From: G965212025 sp965215765
GTDB taxonomy: Bacteria > Pseudomonadota > Gammaproteobacteria > Poriferisulfidales > Oxydemutatoraceae
Reading direction: 5' to 3'
DNA: 64,000 bases
Assembly (NCBI GenBank): GCA_965215765.1
Contig: OZ244118.1
Span: 1,240,001 to 1,304,000, forward strand
In this document: positions 34,217-44,427 of the stretch, piece after piece
Layout: every line of letters begins with the position of its first letter
Position numbering within the stretch: the stretch's first letter is position 1
Notes under the pieces: model-generated
Databases searched by the model: none
Seen by the model: the letters and a program-made list of their open reading frames with translations, nothing else
What the model was told of the DNA's origin: nothing
Program-made: the position numbers and the translations under genes

Positions 34217-37200
34217 ATCCACTTCTTGTTGGCGCACGCGCTCCATCAGTCGCTGGTGTTTAGTGCTCTTTTCCAATTCCGGCTTGGAGGTCTGGATGGC
34301 TTCCAAACAGGCTCTAAGTTCTCTGGGTATCCAGCACTGCTGCTTAGGCATAACCAAGTCGATAAAATCTAACGCTTGCTCGGGAAACTGGCTGCAGATT
34401 GTAGTTTCGTGAAGCTGTCGCACAAGTCGGATGTGACCGCGATAGCAGGGGGAGTCGGTAGTTGGTTGTAGCCAGCGTTTGAGCAATTCAAATGCCTCAG
34501 GAAACGCCTCCTGCGCTGCGATACACACACGACCGAGGTCAGTTGTAATGTCTGGGGAGATTTTGTCCCGTGTCTTCGGCCAGATCTCGCGGATGTATGG
34601 TGCGCCCCGGTTCGTCCAGTAATTGGCTCGTCGCTCGCCAGCACCTTCTATCGTCCTGACTAGCTCTTGAGCTGCATAGTGCAAACCTCTAGGTGGCAGT
34701 GCGCGGGTGGCAGTAGCCAGTTCCTTGGTTTCGAAAGTGTCGCCCCGGTCAAGCGCGGCGAAGGTCAGTAATAAAGCGTATTCTTCGCCGTAGCGAGCGA
34801 GCACTTCATAGTGGCTTGCAGTCTCAAGGAAGTCAGTTTTGAGAACCTCCAACAAAGGGCGATATAGGCGTGTGGATATGAGAAAGCCTTGCCATGCTGC
34901 ACTCGCTTCGATTTCAGAAGTCTGCCAGTTGAACAAGGGTAGCAGGTGTTTCGTTGTCCAATTCCGGTTCACACGGAACAGCGATATGAGATTGACGGCA
35001 AGAAATACGCGACCATGCCGGAATTTGTCGAGGTTTGTATCGCAAAGCATGGTGAAGGTGAGTTCGAGTTCGCCGGGTAGGCCTTGTCCATCTTTAGGTG
35101 TTTTCCGATACCACCAGTTTAGTAATGCATCCGTGGCACAGCCTACCGGGTGATTCATGGCGCATGCCAAGAAGTCATTGCCGCTGTCGGTTTCATCCTT
35201 GTGTTTCAGTTTCAATACACGCTTGCAAAGTGCCAAGAAAATTTCATCTTGGCCTACGAAGGTTTCTGCGATTGCTTTCAGCCATCGACTGAGTTCAATG
35301 GCGAAGAGCTGCAATTGCTCATCCGTCGCATTGGCTAGTACCGGCGCCATGTAACGCCAAGAGTGTTTGGCCAGCCTTTTCTCCGACCATACTTGAAGAG
35401 CCAGCGACCAGCGACCGTCAGGCCAGTGACCTTTCTTCGCTAACGCACACAGGGCGCAGGCAGCAGTGGCGAAGTTGTCGCGGCATCGTTCTTGCCAGTC
35501 ATCATCTGTCCGCTGGCCATTTACTAGCCAGTGACTGGTAGGGTGTTGTTTTAGCCATTTGATTAATTCGTGGAGGGGACGCGGGGTGGCAACTGTGTTG
35601 CCACCATCGCCCCAGCTAATGCTGTTCCAGACAGAAAATTCGTCACGTTCATTCTCATCAAGTTTCCGGCCAGAATGCTTTGCGCAAAGCTCTGCCAACT
35701 TTTCCCTACCATCTTTATTTAAGGTTGCACCAGCTTGTTCAATCTTGGTCAAACGTAGCCGGATCTCCGAGTCTATGATGTCGGCTTGGTGCTCGCGATC
35801 GATTTGATTCTTGGGTGTGGTGCGGGGTGGCCCGTTGAGGATGGCTTTCTCAAGTTTTAACATCTGAGTTTTAGTGAGTCGCGGTGCCAGGGCAAACAGT
35901 AGCCGCATGGTTTCACGTTTGGTTTCAGGCGACCACAGCCACCGATGCTTATCAGCTAGCAGCCAAGCGAGTCCTTGATGTCTCGGTATGGTCTTGCCTT
36001 GAGCGGCTGCAAAGAACGCCAGACGTCGGAATAGCGGATAGGATTCCTGCGACCAAGCTTCCGCTATACACCGCGCCCACTTGGGCGATTGCTCCGCCGT
36101 TGAGAGCCAAACGTCGCGGATCAGGCTGATCAAGGCTGTCCAATCGTATCGGTTCCTGTTCTGTTGGTGTTCACTAATTGACGGGCGCAGAACACAGGAT
36201 AGGTCGCTTCGATCATTCGCATCACCAAGCTCGCGCATCAGGTCAAGCACGTCGCGCAATAAGGAGTTAAATTCAGTCAGCAGCTCGGGTGATGCCACGA
36301 TCCAGCGCTTGTCTTTGGCCAGTTCTTCTAAGTCGTAAAGGACGTTATTCGCAAATAGCTCAATCTTCCATCCAGCAAGTTCTCCGATGCGACTCGGTTC
36401 GCTATCGTCGCCGACTTTTGTTCGCAAATTGATGGGTTTGTGCAGCAAGACGCGTGGTGTCAGGCACTCGCGCAACTCCAGACGTAAGGTCGTCGTAAGC
36501 CCATCACGCTTGAAGCGATCTTTCCAGAGACTAAGGGCGGTGTAGCGTGTCCCACCAGAGGCAGGCGATATGCGGCCGGTCAGTAGCGACCGCCAAAGCG
36601 TTCGCATCGGGGGAATTGGTATCGCGTTGGGCGCGTTGGTACGGATGTGTTCCAGTTCAGCTATGTTGTCGTCGAGTTTAAGCCTGCTCAGCTTGTTTAG
36701 CCGGGACTCAATTAGCCTTACCAGATTATGGTGTAGCGACCTGTCGTTCCCAGCCATCTTCAGCAAAAGATTCGGATCGTTGAGATGGCGGGCTAGCCAA
36801 GGTGCCAATTGCCACATCACTGCGTCCCATTCACCATTTTGTGCGCCGGTGCTGAGGAGAGACATATATGGTGCCAAGTTAGATGGTGACGGTCTATGGA
36901 GCAGGCTAAACGGATCGCTCTTGGGAAAACCTGTCTTGGGAGGGATGCCGAAACGATCCAAGTCAGTACGGTTGTAACGTGTCTCGCACAAGGGTTTCAG
37001 CCAACCAAGTGAGGGTACCGGATCTAGTTCAGCAAAGTGTTTGGCGGGTAGACCGCTCGGATCGCTTATTGCCCACATTACGCGGCCAACGAAGTCGTCC
37101 TCTTTTGTGCTCTCCAAAGGGAGCATCCTGGCACATTTGGCGACAATTTGCTCCTTCCCAAGCACACCGTCGCGGTAGGTTTCACTCCAGGCTTGCAAGG

Positions 37201-38065
37201 TTTTGCGCAGGTGAGTGTGCTCTTTGTCTTCGAGATAGAGGATGAGCGTAACATTCTGGCCCTTCCATTTTCCGCGTTGCCCTTCCTTCTTGTCCTTGGA
37301 ATAGCTCTGGAAGGCAAATATATCCAGCGGCGACTCGCCTCGCTGGCGGTCGGCGGCGATCGCGTCTGTCATGTAACGCAGCACCGGGTCATTGAGGCTA
37401 TAGCCGACGAAACACACGATGTAGTTGCGAAACAGTTCGCTGACGAAACGTGCAGCCCAACGTTCAGTGAGGTATGCGCGGCCAAAATCGCCGCTGGAGA
37501 CGACTAGATCATTCAGCTCACTCGGTGTTGGGTTTTTGGGTAGTAGACCGTGCAAATAAACCAGTCCATTCCACTGTTTCTTCGGAATCGGCAGAAGGGG
37601 TGCATAAAAACGCTTAATTTGCGGTGTCTGATCCTTAATTGTCTCCTCGAACAGCCGGTCAAAGTTGGTGGTGACCAGCCGCGTACAGCCATCGTCACGG
37701 TTTTTGCTCAATTTCAGCAAGCACTCGTGAGCTGTGCTCCTAGTGAATTCAGGTGGAATCTTCAGGATGCTTGCTAGCGTCTGACGTACCACCGTGCGAT
37801 CTCCGTCAAATGCCGCTTCTAGCAGGCCGAAAGCAATGTCGGGTCGCCCGGCATTAAGCTCCTCTTTAAGCTCCTCTTTAAGCTCCTTTTTTTGACTTGG
37901 TGTTAGTTCCCCTTTCAACTTGTTATAGAGCCTTTTCACCAAGCAGGAGAAGCCCGGAAGCATTGGTCTGGAGATGCCAGCACCGCAGAAGAACACCACG
38001 CGTCCATTCTCATGCGCTTGCAGCAAGTGTTCGGGGAGGTGAGGGCCGTTTCTAACAAACTGCAT
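34214..38065 (-). CDS. Giant SIR2 protein 1 (Dsr1-like)
   Basis: 1283 aa. The N-terminal about 330 residues are a SIR2 NAD-binding domain: FFCGAGIS (residues 25-32), VTTNFDRLFE with N134, YLHG with H172, and FVGYSLNDPVLRYM at 219-232; these are the residues that act in NADase-type defence sirtuins. The long helical middle has no known domain, and the conserved last about 180 residues (AAQELVRTIEGAGERRANYW, AFELLKRWLQPTT) fit DUF4020, the architecture of Dsr1. Such proteins deplete NAD+ upon phage sensing. A 15-bp repeat gives KEELKEEL near residue 61-70. RBS GAGGG lies seven bases before the ATG. It has no DUF6161 neighbour. Confidence 0.85.
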   Translation of the reverse strand: MQFVRNGPHLPEHLLQAHENGRVVFFCGAGISRPMLPGFSCLVKRLYNKLKGELTPSQKKELKEELKEELNAGRPDIAFGLLEAAFDGDRTVVRQTLASILKIPPEFTRSTAHECLLKLSKNRDDGCTRLVTTNFDRLFEETIKDQTPQIKRFYAPLLPIPKKQWNGLVYLHGLLPKNPTPSELNDLVVSSGDFGRAYLTERWAARFVSELFRNYIVCFVGYSLNDPVLRYMTDAIAADRQRGESPLDIFAFQSYSKDKKEGQRGKWKGQNVTLILYLEDKEHTHLRKTLQAWSETYRDGVLGKEQIVAKCARMLPLESTKEDDFVGRVMWAISDPSGLPAKHFAELDPVPSLGWLKPLCETRYNRTDLDRFGIPPKTGFPKSDPFSLLHRPSPSNLAPYMSLLSTGAQNGEWDAVMWQLAPWLARHLNDPNLLLKMAGNDRSLHHNLVRLIESRLNKLSRLKLDDNIAELEHIRTNAPNAIPIPPMRTLWRSLLTGRISPASGGTRYTALSLWKDRFKRDGLTTTLRLELRECLTPRVLLHKPINLRTKVGDDSEPSRIGELAGWKIELFANNVLYDLEELAKDKRWIVASPELLTEFNSLLRDVLDLMRELGDANDRSDLSCVLRPSISEHQQNRNRYDWTALISLIRDVWLSTAEQSPKWARCIAEAWSQESYPLFRRLAFFAAAQGKTIPRHQGLAWLLADKHRWLWSPETKRETMRLLFALAPRLTKTQMLKLEKAILNGPPRTTPKNQIDREHQADIIDSEIRLRLTKIEQAGATLNKDGREKLAELCAKHSGRKLDENERDEFSVWNSISWGDGGNTVATPRPLHELIKWLKQHPTSHWLVNGQRTDDDWQERCRDNFATAACALCALAKKGHWPDGRWSLALQVWSEKRLAKHSWRYMAPVLANATDEQLQLFAIELSRWLKAIAETFVGQDEIFLALCKRVLKLKHKDETDSGNDFLACAMNHPVGCATDALLNWWYRKTPKDGQGLPGELELTFTMLCDTNLDKFRHGRVFLAVNLISLFRVNRNWTTKHLLPLFNWQTSEIEASAAWQGFLISTRLYRPLLEVLKTDFLETASHYEVLARYGEEYALLLTFAALDRGDTFETKELATATRALPPRGLHYAAQELVRTIEGAGERRANYWTNRGAPYIREIWPKTRDKISPDITTDLGRVCIAAQEAFPEAFELLKRWLQPTTDSPCYRGHIRLVRQLHETTICSQFPEQALDFIDLVMPKQQCWIPRELRACLEAIQTSKPELEKSTKHQRLMERVRQQEVD

Positions 38066-38346
38066 TCAATTGCCCTCGGAAAGTGTGCGTTCCAGCGTTG
38101 CCGGGATTAGTCTGTCTGCGGCTTGATGGGTGGCAGTGCAACGTAGGGTGTACACCAAGTGAAGTTTTCAGGCTCATCCAACTTCCTTTTTCCGGTTGGT
38201 CTTCAGTCCCAAGATGGTTTAGAGCCTTTGGTTTCAGAGAGAGGGCGGGGTCGTTCGTCAAGTGCTTTGCTATCACAAACTTTACTTCTTTATACCTTTC
38301 CGGGCATTGTTTTGAACGGAGCCATATTGCTTGGGTGGTTTCATTC

Positions 38347-39609
38347 TCATAACCAGCTTTCTTCATGAGGTGACTTGGCTGCGTATATGGTCAACACCAG
38401 TTCAGAATCATCAACCAGGCGATACACCGGGCACTGACCTGACAGATCTTCGCTTTTGGAAAGGATGACAGTTACTCCTTCACCTCGTTTGTCCATGAGA
38501 AAGTTGCGACCACTGGAGAAGTTCTCAAGTTGTATAGGGCAACGAGCAAGCAAGCTTGTGAGCAATTCGTTTCGAGAGGCTTGGCGGTAGGGAAGGCTCC
38601 CAACCGTCATCGTGCCGACAAGTGCGCCGGGCGAGGAGATTTCGATCCGATCCGAGAATATATGTAATCGAACTTTGGCACCATGGATTGAGTAGTCCCT
38701 GTGTGCGACAGCGTTCACCAACGCCTCGAAAATGGCTTGCGGCTCGTATTGTGGTATGTCCCGCTGTGCTGGCTCCTTTGCGGCGTATACCTTCACGTTC
38801 TTTTGAACGAACCTGTAAGCCTCTTTGATTTGCACATCCAATGGCCCTTCAATATCCCGTGCATCCAGCTGATAGTGGGAACTTTGCTCGGTTCCACGGT
38901 AGGCAACCGCCTGAATAAATGCGCCTGTGAGAAAATCTTGTGGCCGTTCACACGCCATCAGTACACCGCTGACGCTTGGGTAAATGTTTCCATCATCGTC
39001 CCGCGTGAGGAGCTTAAGATTCAGTAAAAATTCCTCGTCATTTGCTGGGGATGGCGGTGTTTTGAATTTTTGCCACATTACTTTTTCAAGGCAATTTCGC
39101 GGAGCAGCCGTGACCGCCAGCTCGTCAAAACGGATCATTCTGGTCTGGCTTCTTCGTTGAAAAAGCCTGGCCAAGGTATCGGTTGTCATTTGACGTTTGG
39201 AACTGCCAATTCGGTGAAAATATCCACTTGGGCTTCTATGAACAAAAAGGCTCTTGGGGACATCCACTCTGACAATAGCCCGTTTCCCATCATTGTCAGT
39301 GGGGTTCTCAGCTTTCCGAATTAGGCAGAGCAGCGGAGGTGTAATGAGATATGTACATATATCTTCTATCCAGGATAAGACGTCATCCAATTTGTCTAAA
39401 GGGATGCCAACAATCTCCTTTGACCTATCGTCAACTCCCAGCATAAAAACGCCGTTTGTTGTATTGGCCATCGCAGCCAGCCCATCCGCCATGCTATCCC
39501 GGTGCGGTCTAATGACTTGGTTGCCCTTGTATTGCAAATTTCTCAGTTCAAGAGAGGTGTCCTCACCCAGCCGAATTCGTTTCAAGATTTCACTAGTGAT
39601 TTCAAACAT
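38347..39609 (-). CDS. AlbA_2 (Schlafen-type) domain protein with ATP-binding tail
   Basis: 420 aa. The N-terminal about 130 residues are an AlbA_2/divergent AAA_4 domain (EDTSLELRNLQYKG, MANTTNGVFMLGVDDRSKEI). Residues about 275-340 form a GHKL-like region with YEPQAIFEALVNAVAHRDYS and RIEISSPGAL, as in COG2865 putative transcriptional regulators. Schlafen-like AlbA_2 proteins occur in defence islands, either as regulators or as tRNA/RNA-targeting effectors. It begins four codon-lengths or less after a HIT gene relic and thus uses a duplicated HIT promoter region. SIR2-1 follows after 281 bases. Confidence 0.85.
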   Translation of the reverse strand: MFEITSEILKRIRLGEDTSLELRNLQYKGNQVIRPHRDSMADGLAAMANTTNGVFMLGVDDRSKEIVGIPLDKLDDVLSWIEDICTYLITPPLLCLIRKAENPTDNDGKRAIVRVDVPKSLFVHRSPSGYFHRIGSSKRQMTTDTLARLFQRRSQTRMIRFDELAVTAAPRNCLEKVMWQKFKTPPSPANDEEFLLNLKLLTRDDDGNIYPSVSGVLMACERPQDFLTGAFIQAVAYRGTEQSSHYQLDARDIEGPLDVQIKEAYRFVQKNVKVYAAKEPAQRDIPQYEPQAIFEALVNAVAHRDYSIHGAKVRLHIFSDRIEISSPGALVGTMTVGSLPYRQASRNELLTSLLARCPIQLENFSSGRNFLMDKRGEGVTVILSKSEDLSGQCPVYRLVDDSELVLTIYAAKSPHEESWL

Positions 39610-39691
39610 GTCTAAATTCCGATGTTGTTCGCCTGTGTATCGGCGTATTGGCTATTCCACAGAATGGACACTGCTTGTCTCCCATGCTCAT
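39610..39691 (-). pseudogene. 5' relic of a HIT gene
   Basis: The first about 22 codons (MSMGDKQCPFCGIANTPIHR) match the HIT protein at 17385-17792, after which sequence runs directly into the ATG of the AlbA_2 gene. No histidine triad remains. Confidence 0.85.
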
Positions 39692-39875
39692 TTGGCGTGG
39701 CTCGGCTTGGGCGACATGACGTGCTGCTTGCACAATACAAGCTAATTTGAGCACTTTGGTTTCCTTGCGAGTTTTTGTACATGAGGCAGGCTCTAATCAT
39801 AGCTAAAATAACCTGCAAGTAGCTATCGCCACCATCGCGGTGTCCACCCAATCCATTACCGGTAGCGAGCAGCAG
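39692..39875 (-). repeat. Second copy of the HIT upstream region
   Basis: Direct counterpart of 17793-17975, in the same orientation relative to the following gene. It now lies in front of the HIT relic and the AlbA_2 gene. Confidence 0.85.
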
Positions 39876-39969
39876 CATATCTGGGTGTGGCACTTAAAGT
39901 CATAGGGTTCGGTCTGAGCAACATCTCACATTATTCGTACTAGCGAGTTCGCACAGTAGTCGCTTGTTT

Positions 39970-40072
39970 GATCCTGAAAGAGTGCTCCTTTGTCAGTTCT
40001 TTCCATTGAGCCGTGGTTTTTACGGAGTCATGCTGATGCGCAGCCGTGCGGAAAAGTCGGGATTCAATCCTA
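39970..40072 (-). repeat. SIR2 3'-flanking repeat, truncated copy 2
   Basis: Only the gene-proximal about 100 bases of the repeat are present (from CCTGAAAGAGTGCTCCTT to the SIR2-2 stop region); the outer part was replaced by the HIT-derived region. Confidence 0.75.
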
Positions 40073-43000
40073 TTCTTGCTGGCGCACACATTCCATTAGT
40101 CGCTGGTGTTTAGCGTTCTTTTCCAATCCTGGCTTGGATGTCTGGATGGCTTCCAGGCAGGCTCCAAGTTCTCTGGGTATCCAGCACTGCTGTTCAGGTT
40201 TAGGTATCACCAAGTCCAGAAAATCTAACGCCTGCTCGGGAAACTGGCTACATATTTTGGTTTTGTGAAGCTGCTGCACAAGCTGAATGTGGCCGCGATA
40301 GTAGGAGGAGTCGGTAGTTGGTTGTAGCCAGTGCTTGAGCAGATCGAATGCCTCTGGAAACGCCTCTTGCGCTGCGATACACACACGACCTAGGTCAGCC
40401 GCAACGGCTGGGTAGATTTTGTCCTGTGACTTCGGCCAGATCTCGCGCATGTATGGTGCGGCTCGGTTCGTCCAGTAGTTGGCTCGCCGCTTGCCAGCTC
40501 CTTCTATCATCCTGACCAGCTCTTGGGTTGCATAGTGCAAACCGTTAGGTGGCAGTGCGCGGGTGGCAGTAGCCAGTTCCTTGGTTTCGAAAGTGTCGCC
40601 CCGGTCAAGCGCGGCGAAGGTCAGTAATAAAGCGTAATGTTCGCCGTAGCGAGCGAGTGATTCATAGTGGTTTGCAGTCTCAAGGAAGTCAGGCTTGAGA
40701 ACCTCCAACAAGGGACGATCAAAGCGTAGAGACATAAGAAAGCTTTGCCACACCGCACACGCTTCGCTTTCAGGAACTTGCCAGTCGAACGAGGGTAGCA
40801 GGTGTTTCGTTGTCCAGCCCCGATCCACACTGAATAGCAACATGAGGTTTTCGGCGAGAATCACACGACCATACCGGAATTTGTCGAGGTTTGTATCGCA
40901 AAGCATGGTGAAGGTGGGTTCGAGTTCGCCGGGAAGGCCTTGTCCATCTCCCGGTGCCCGCCGATACCACCAGCTCAGCAACGCCTCCGTGACGCTGCCC
41001 ACCGGGTGGATTAGGGCATCTGTTACAGAGTCATCGCTGCTGTTGGCTCTTTCCTTATGCTTCAGTGTCAGTACGCGCTTGCAAAGTGTCAAGAAAATTT
41101 CCTCTTGACCTACGAAGGTTTTTGCGATGGCTTCAAGCCAACGACTGAATTCAAGGACGAAGGGCTGTAGTTGCTCGTCCGTCGCATTGGAGAGTGCCGG
41201 TGCCATGTAGCGCCAAGAGCGCTTGGTAAGCTTCTCCTCCGACCATGCTTGAAGAGCAATCGACCAGTGGCCGGCAGGCCAGTCACCTTCCTTTGCTAAT
41301 GCACACAGGGCGCAGGCAGCAGTGGGGAAGTTGTTGCGGCATCGCTCTTGCCAGTCATGTGTCGGTTGGCGATCGGTAGTGGGTCGTTTTAGCCATTTGG
41401 TTAGTTCGCGACGACGACGCGGGGTGGCAACCAAGTCGCCCTCATGGCCCCAGCTAAAGCTTCTCCAGACAGAAAGTTCGTCGCGTTCATTATCATCAAG
41501 TTTCCAGCCAGGATGTTTAGCGCAAAGCTCTGCCAATTTTTCCCTACCATCTTCATTTAAGGTTGCACCAGCTTGATCAAGCTTGGTCAAACGTAGCCAG
41601 ATATCCGAGTCTACGATGTCGGCTTGGTGCTCGTGATTGATGTGATTCTCGGGTGTGGCGGGAGGTGGTCCGTTCAGGATGGCTTTCTCAAGTTTTGCCG
41701 TTTCAGCTTTAGTGAGTCGTGGTGCCAGGGCAACTAGCAATTGCATGGTTTCACGTCTGGTATGAGCCGACCACAGCCACAAATGCTCATCCGCTAGCAA
41801 CCAACCGAGTCCTTGGCTGCTGGGTATGGTCTTGCCTTGAGCGGCTGCGAAAAATGCCAAACGCCGGAATAGCGGATAGGGCACCTGCGACCAACTCTCC
41901 GCTGCACACCGTGCCCGATCGGGTGATTGTTCCGCCGTGGAGAACCATGCGTCGCGGGTTAGTCTGATCAAGGCTGTCCAATCGTATCGGTTCCCGTTCT
42001 GCGCATGTTCACTGATTGACGGACGCAGAACACAGGATAAGTCGCTTCGATCATTCGCACCACCAAGTTCACGCATAAGGTCAAGTGCGTCGCGCAATAA
42101 GGAGCTAAATTCGATAAGCAACTCGGATGATGCCTCAATCCATCGCTTGTCTCTGGCTAGTTCTTCTAAGTCGTAAAGGACGTTATTCGCAAATAGCTCG
42201 ATCTCCCATCCGACAAGATCATGGATCTGCTGTGGTTCGCGGTCATCGTCGACTTTTGCTCGCAAATTTATGGGTTTATGTAGTGAGATGCGCGGTGTTA
42301 GGCACTCGCGCAACTCCAGACGTAAGGTCGTCGTAAGCCCATCGCGCTTGAAGCGATCTTTCCAGAAGTGGAGAGCGGTGGAGCGTGCCCCGTTAGGGTC
42401 AAACGACACGCGACCGGTCAGTAGCAAACGCCAAAGCGTTCGCATCGGGAGGGTCGGTATCGCGTTGGGTGCGTTAGAGAGAATGCGTTCTAGCTCAGTT
42501 TTATTGCCGTCTCGCTCGAATTCGCTTAACTCGTCCAGCCTAGATTCGATTAGACCCACCAGATTATGGTGTAGCGAGCCGCCGAGGCTGGGCATCTGCA
42601 GTAATAGAGTTGGGTCGTTGAGATGACGGGTTAGCCAAGACGCCAATCGCCGCATCACTTTGTCCCATTTACTATTTTGTGCACCCGTGTTGACGAGAGC
42701 CATATTTGGTGCCAAGTTGGATGGTGACGGTCTCTGGAACAGGCTGAATGTGTATCCATCGTCAAAACCTGCCTTGGTTGAGATGCCGAAACGATCCAAG
42801 TCAGTACGGTTGAAACGCTTCTCGCACAGAGGTTCCAGCCAATCAAGCGATGGCACCGGATCAAGCTCAGCAAAGCGTTTGGCGGGCAGGCCGCCCGGAT
42901 CACTCAGTGCCCATAGTATGCGGCTAACGAAGTCGTCTTCTTTCGTGCTCTTCGAGGGGAGCATCCTGGCGCATTCGGTGACAATTTGCTCCTTCCCAAG

Positions 43001-43924
43001 CACACCGTCGCGGTAGGTTTCACTCCAGGCTTGCAAGGTCTCAAGCAGATGGGCGTGATCATTTTCTTTGTTTTCGACTTTGAGATAGAGGATGGGCGTG
43101 ATGTTCTTGTCCTCCCATTCTTCGCTCTGCTCTTCCTTATTTCCCTCGGAGTAGCTCCCGAAAGCAAATATCTCTGGTGCTGACTCGCCCCGCTGGCGGT
43201 CGGCGGCGATTGCGTCCGTCATGTAACGCAACACCGGGTCGTTGAGGCTATAGCCTACGAAACACACGATATAGTTGCGAAACAATTCGCTAACGAAGCG
43301 CGATGCCCAGCGTTCAGTGAGGTAGGCGCGGCCAAAATCACTACTTGAGATGACTAGGCGATTCAATTCGCTTGGTGTTGGTTTTTCGGGCAGAAGGCCG
43401 TGCAAATAAACCAACCCGTCCCATTGCCTATTCGGAATCGGTAGAAGGGGGGCCTGAAAAGGCTTAGCTTGCGGCAGCTTACCCTTAATTGCCTCCTCGA
43501 ACAGTCGGTCAAAGTTAGTGGTGACCAGCAGTGTGCTGTCGCCACGATTTTTGCTCAATTCCAGCAAATATTCGTGAGCTGTGCTCCTATTGAATTCGGG
43601 CGGAATCTTCAGGATGTTTGCTAGTGCCTGCCGTACTTCCGTGCGACCACCAGCAACTTTCGCTTCCAGTAGACCGAAGGCGATGTCGTACTGCCCGGCG
43701 TTGATCGCCTTCTCTTGCCTCGGGTTTGGTGTCATTCTAAATTTAGCATAGAGACTGTCCACCAAGCTAGCGAAGCCCAGTGGCTTTGGCCTGGCTAGTG
43801 GCTTCGGCTTGGTAAGTAGCTTTGGCATAGAGATGCCAGCACCGCAGAAGAACACCACACGCCCATCCTCATGCGCTTGCAGTAAACGTTCGGGGAGGTC
43901 AGGGCCGTTTCTAACAAACTGCAT
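40070..43924 (-). CDS. Giant SIR2 protein 2 (Dsr1-like)
   Basis: 1284 aa, alignable along its whole length with SIR2-1. SIR2 motifs are intact (FFCGAGIS, TTNFDRLFE, YLHG, FVGYSLNDPVLRYM). A short Lys/Pro repeat, LLTKPKPLARPKPLG, is inserted right after GAGISMP and comes from a DNA microduplication near 43785-43815. The C-terminal domain is intact. GGAAG lies seven bases before the ATG, and an upstream mini-frame (MKHTFSGSN) stops two bases before it. It has a recognisable promoter (44064-44091) and no DUF6161 gene, so it may be transcribed alone. Confidence 0.85.
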   Translation of the reverse strand: MQFVRNGPDLPERLLQAHEDGRVVFFCGAGISMPKLLTKPKPLARPKPLGFASLVDSLYAKFRMTPNPRQEKAINAGQYDIAFGLLEAKVAGGRTEVRQALANILKIPPEFNRSTAHEYLLELSKNRGDSTLLVTTNFDRLFEEAIKGKLPQAKPFQAPLLPIPNRQWDGLVYLHGLLPEKPTPSELNRLVISSSDFGRAYLTERWASRFVSELFRNYIVCFVGYSLNDPVLRYMTDAIAADRQRGESAPEIFAFGSYSEGNKEEQSEEWEDKNITPILYLKVENKENDHAHLLETLQAWSETYRDGVLGKEQIVTECARMLPSKSTKEDDFVSRILWALSDPGGLPAKRFAELDPVPSLDWLEPLCEKRFNRTDLDRFGISTKAGFDDGYTFSLFQRPSPSNLAPNMALVNTGAQNSKWDKVMRRLASWLTRHLNDPTLLLQMPSLGGSLHHNLVGLIESRLDELSEFERDGNKTELERILSNAPNAIPTLPMRTLWRLLLTGRVSFDPNGARSTALHFWKDRFKRDGLTTTLRLELRECLTPRISLHKPINLRAKVDDDREPQQIHDLVGWEIELFANNVLYDLEELARDKRWIEASSELLIEFSSLLRDALDLMRELGGANDRSDLSCVLRPSISEHAQNGNRYDWTALIRLTRDAWFSTAEQSPDRARCAAESWSQVPYPLFRRLAFFAAAQGKTIPSSQGLGWLLADEHLWLWSAHTRRETMQLLVALAPRLTKAETAKLEKAILNGPPPATPENHINHEHQADIVDSDIWLRLTKLDQAGATLNEDGREKLAELCAKHPGWKLDDNERDELSVWRSFSWGHEGDLVATPRRRRELTKWLKRPTTDRQPTHDWQERCRNNFPTAACALCALAKEGDWPAGHWSIALQAWSEEKLTKRSWRYMAPALSNATDEQLQPFVLEFSRWLEAIAKTFVGQEEIFLTLCKRVLTLKHKERANSSDDSVTDALIHPVGSVTEALLSWWYRRAPGDGQGLPGELEPTFTMLCDTNLDKFRYGRVILAENLMLLFSVDRGWTTKHLLPSFDWQVPESEACAVWQSFLMSLRFDRPLLEVLKPDFLETANHYESLARYGEHYALLLTFAALDRGDTFETKELATATRALPPNGLHYATQELVRMIEGAGKRRANYWTNRAAPYMREIWPKSQDKIYPAVAADLGRVCIAAQEAFPEAFDLLKHWLQPTTDSSYYRGHIQLVQQLHKTKICSQFPEQALDFLDLVIPKPEQQCWIPRELGACLEAIQTSKPGLEKNAKHQRLMECVRQQE

Positions 43925-44063
43925 TCAGTTACTTCCGGAGAATGTGTGTTTCATGGTTCCGGAATCAGTGTGTCGCGTGGGTGATGGTTTGACAATAGGT
44001 GTGAGCCAAGTTGGCAAATAATTTATATGTGCCGATGAACCAATTTTGCATGGTTCTACTGCT

Positions 44064-44091
44064 TTTCTATTGCTAAAAAACCCGGTGTCAA
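44064..44091 (-). promoter_or_regulatory. Promoter of SIR2-2
   Basis: TTGACA (44091-44086) and TAGAAA (44069-44064) are separated by 16 bases. The same elements occur before SIR2-4 at 55345-55374 with an 18-base gap, and the following AGCAGTAGAACCATGCAAAA is shared, so this pair is conserved between two duplicates. Confidence 0.5.
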
Positions 44092-44427
44092 GCGTATAAC
44101 TCCTTTTCAACGGTTCAATGGTGCGATCATCACTATTGGGTCGCAGGAGCGGAGCGGAGACGTCAGAAAAGAGCATGGTAAGCGGGTCGTCTATACCACG
44201 CCCAATGGGTTCCGTATGTTTGTTCATCTGCTGCGCCTGTCGGTTGTCTTGTCGAGGTGTCTGACGGTGGTCTTTTGCTCGGCGATTGGTGGTAGGAAAA
44301 CCTGCTGGAAGAGAGACCAATTCCTTCCAAGCCGGTTGATTTGCTGCTAACGATGTGGTCTTCCGAGCGAATTTCGGACTGGGTCAGGAGAAGACAGAGA
44401 ATTAAGAGACAGGCAGGGAAATAATGA
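44092..44427. other. Intergenic stretch between SIR2-2 and the SIR2-3 flank
   Basis: No gene recognised. It contains another CTAACGATGTGGTCTTCCG (from 44348) shared with the DNA left of SIR2-1. Confidence 0.4.

Noticed and set aside
34214..38065. SIR2 proteins as Thoeris ThsA or SIR2-pAgo components
   Set aside because: No TIR or Argonaute gene is nearby, and size and C-terminal region fit the Dsr1 architecture better.
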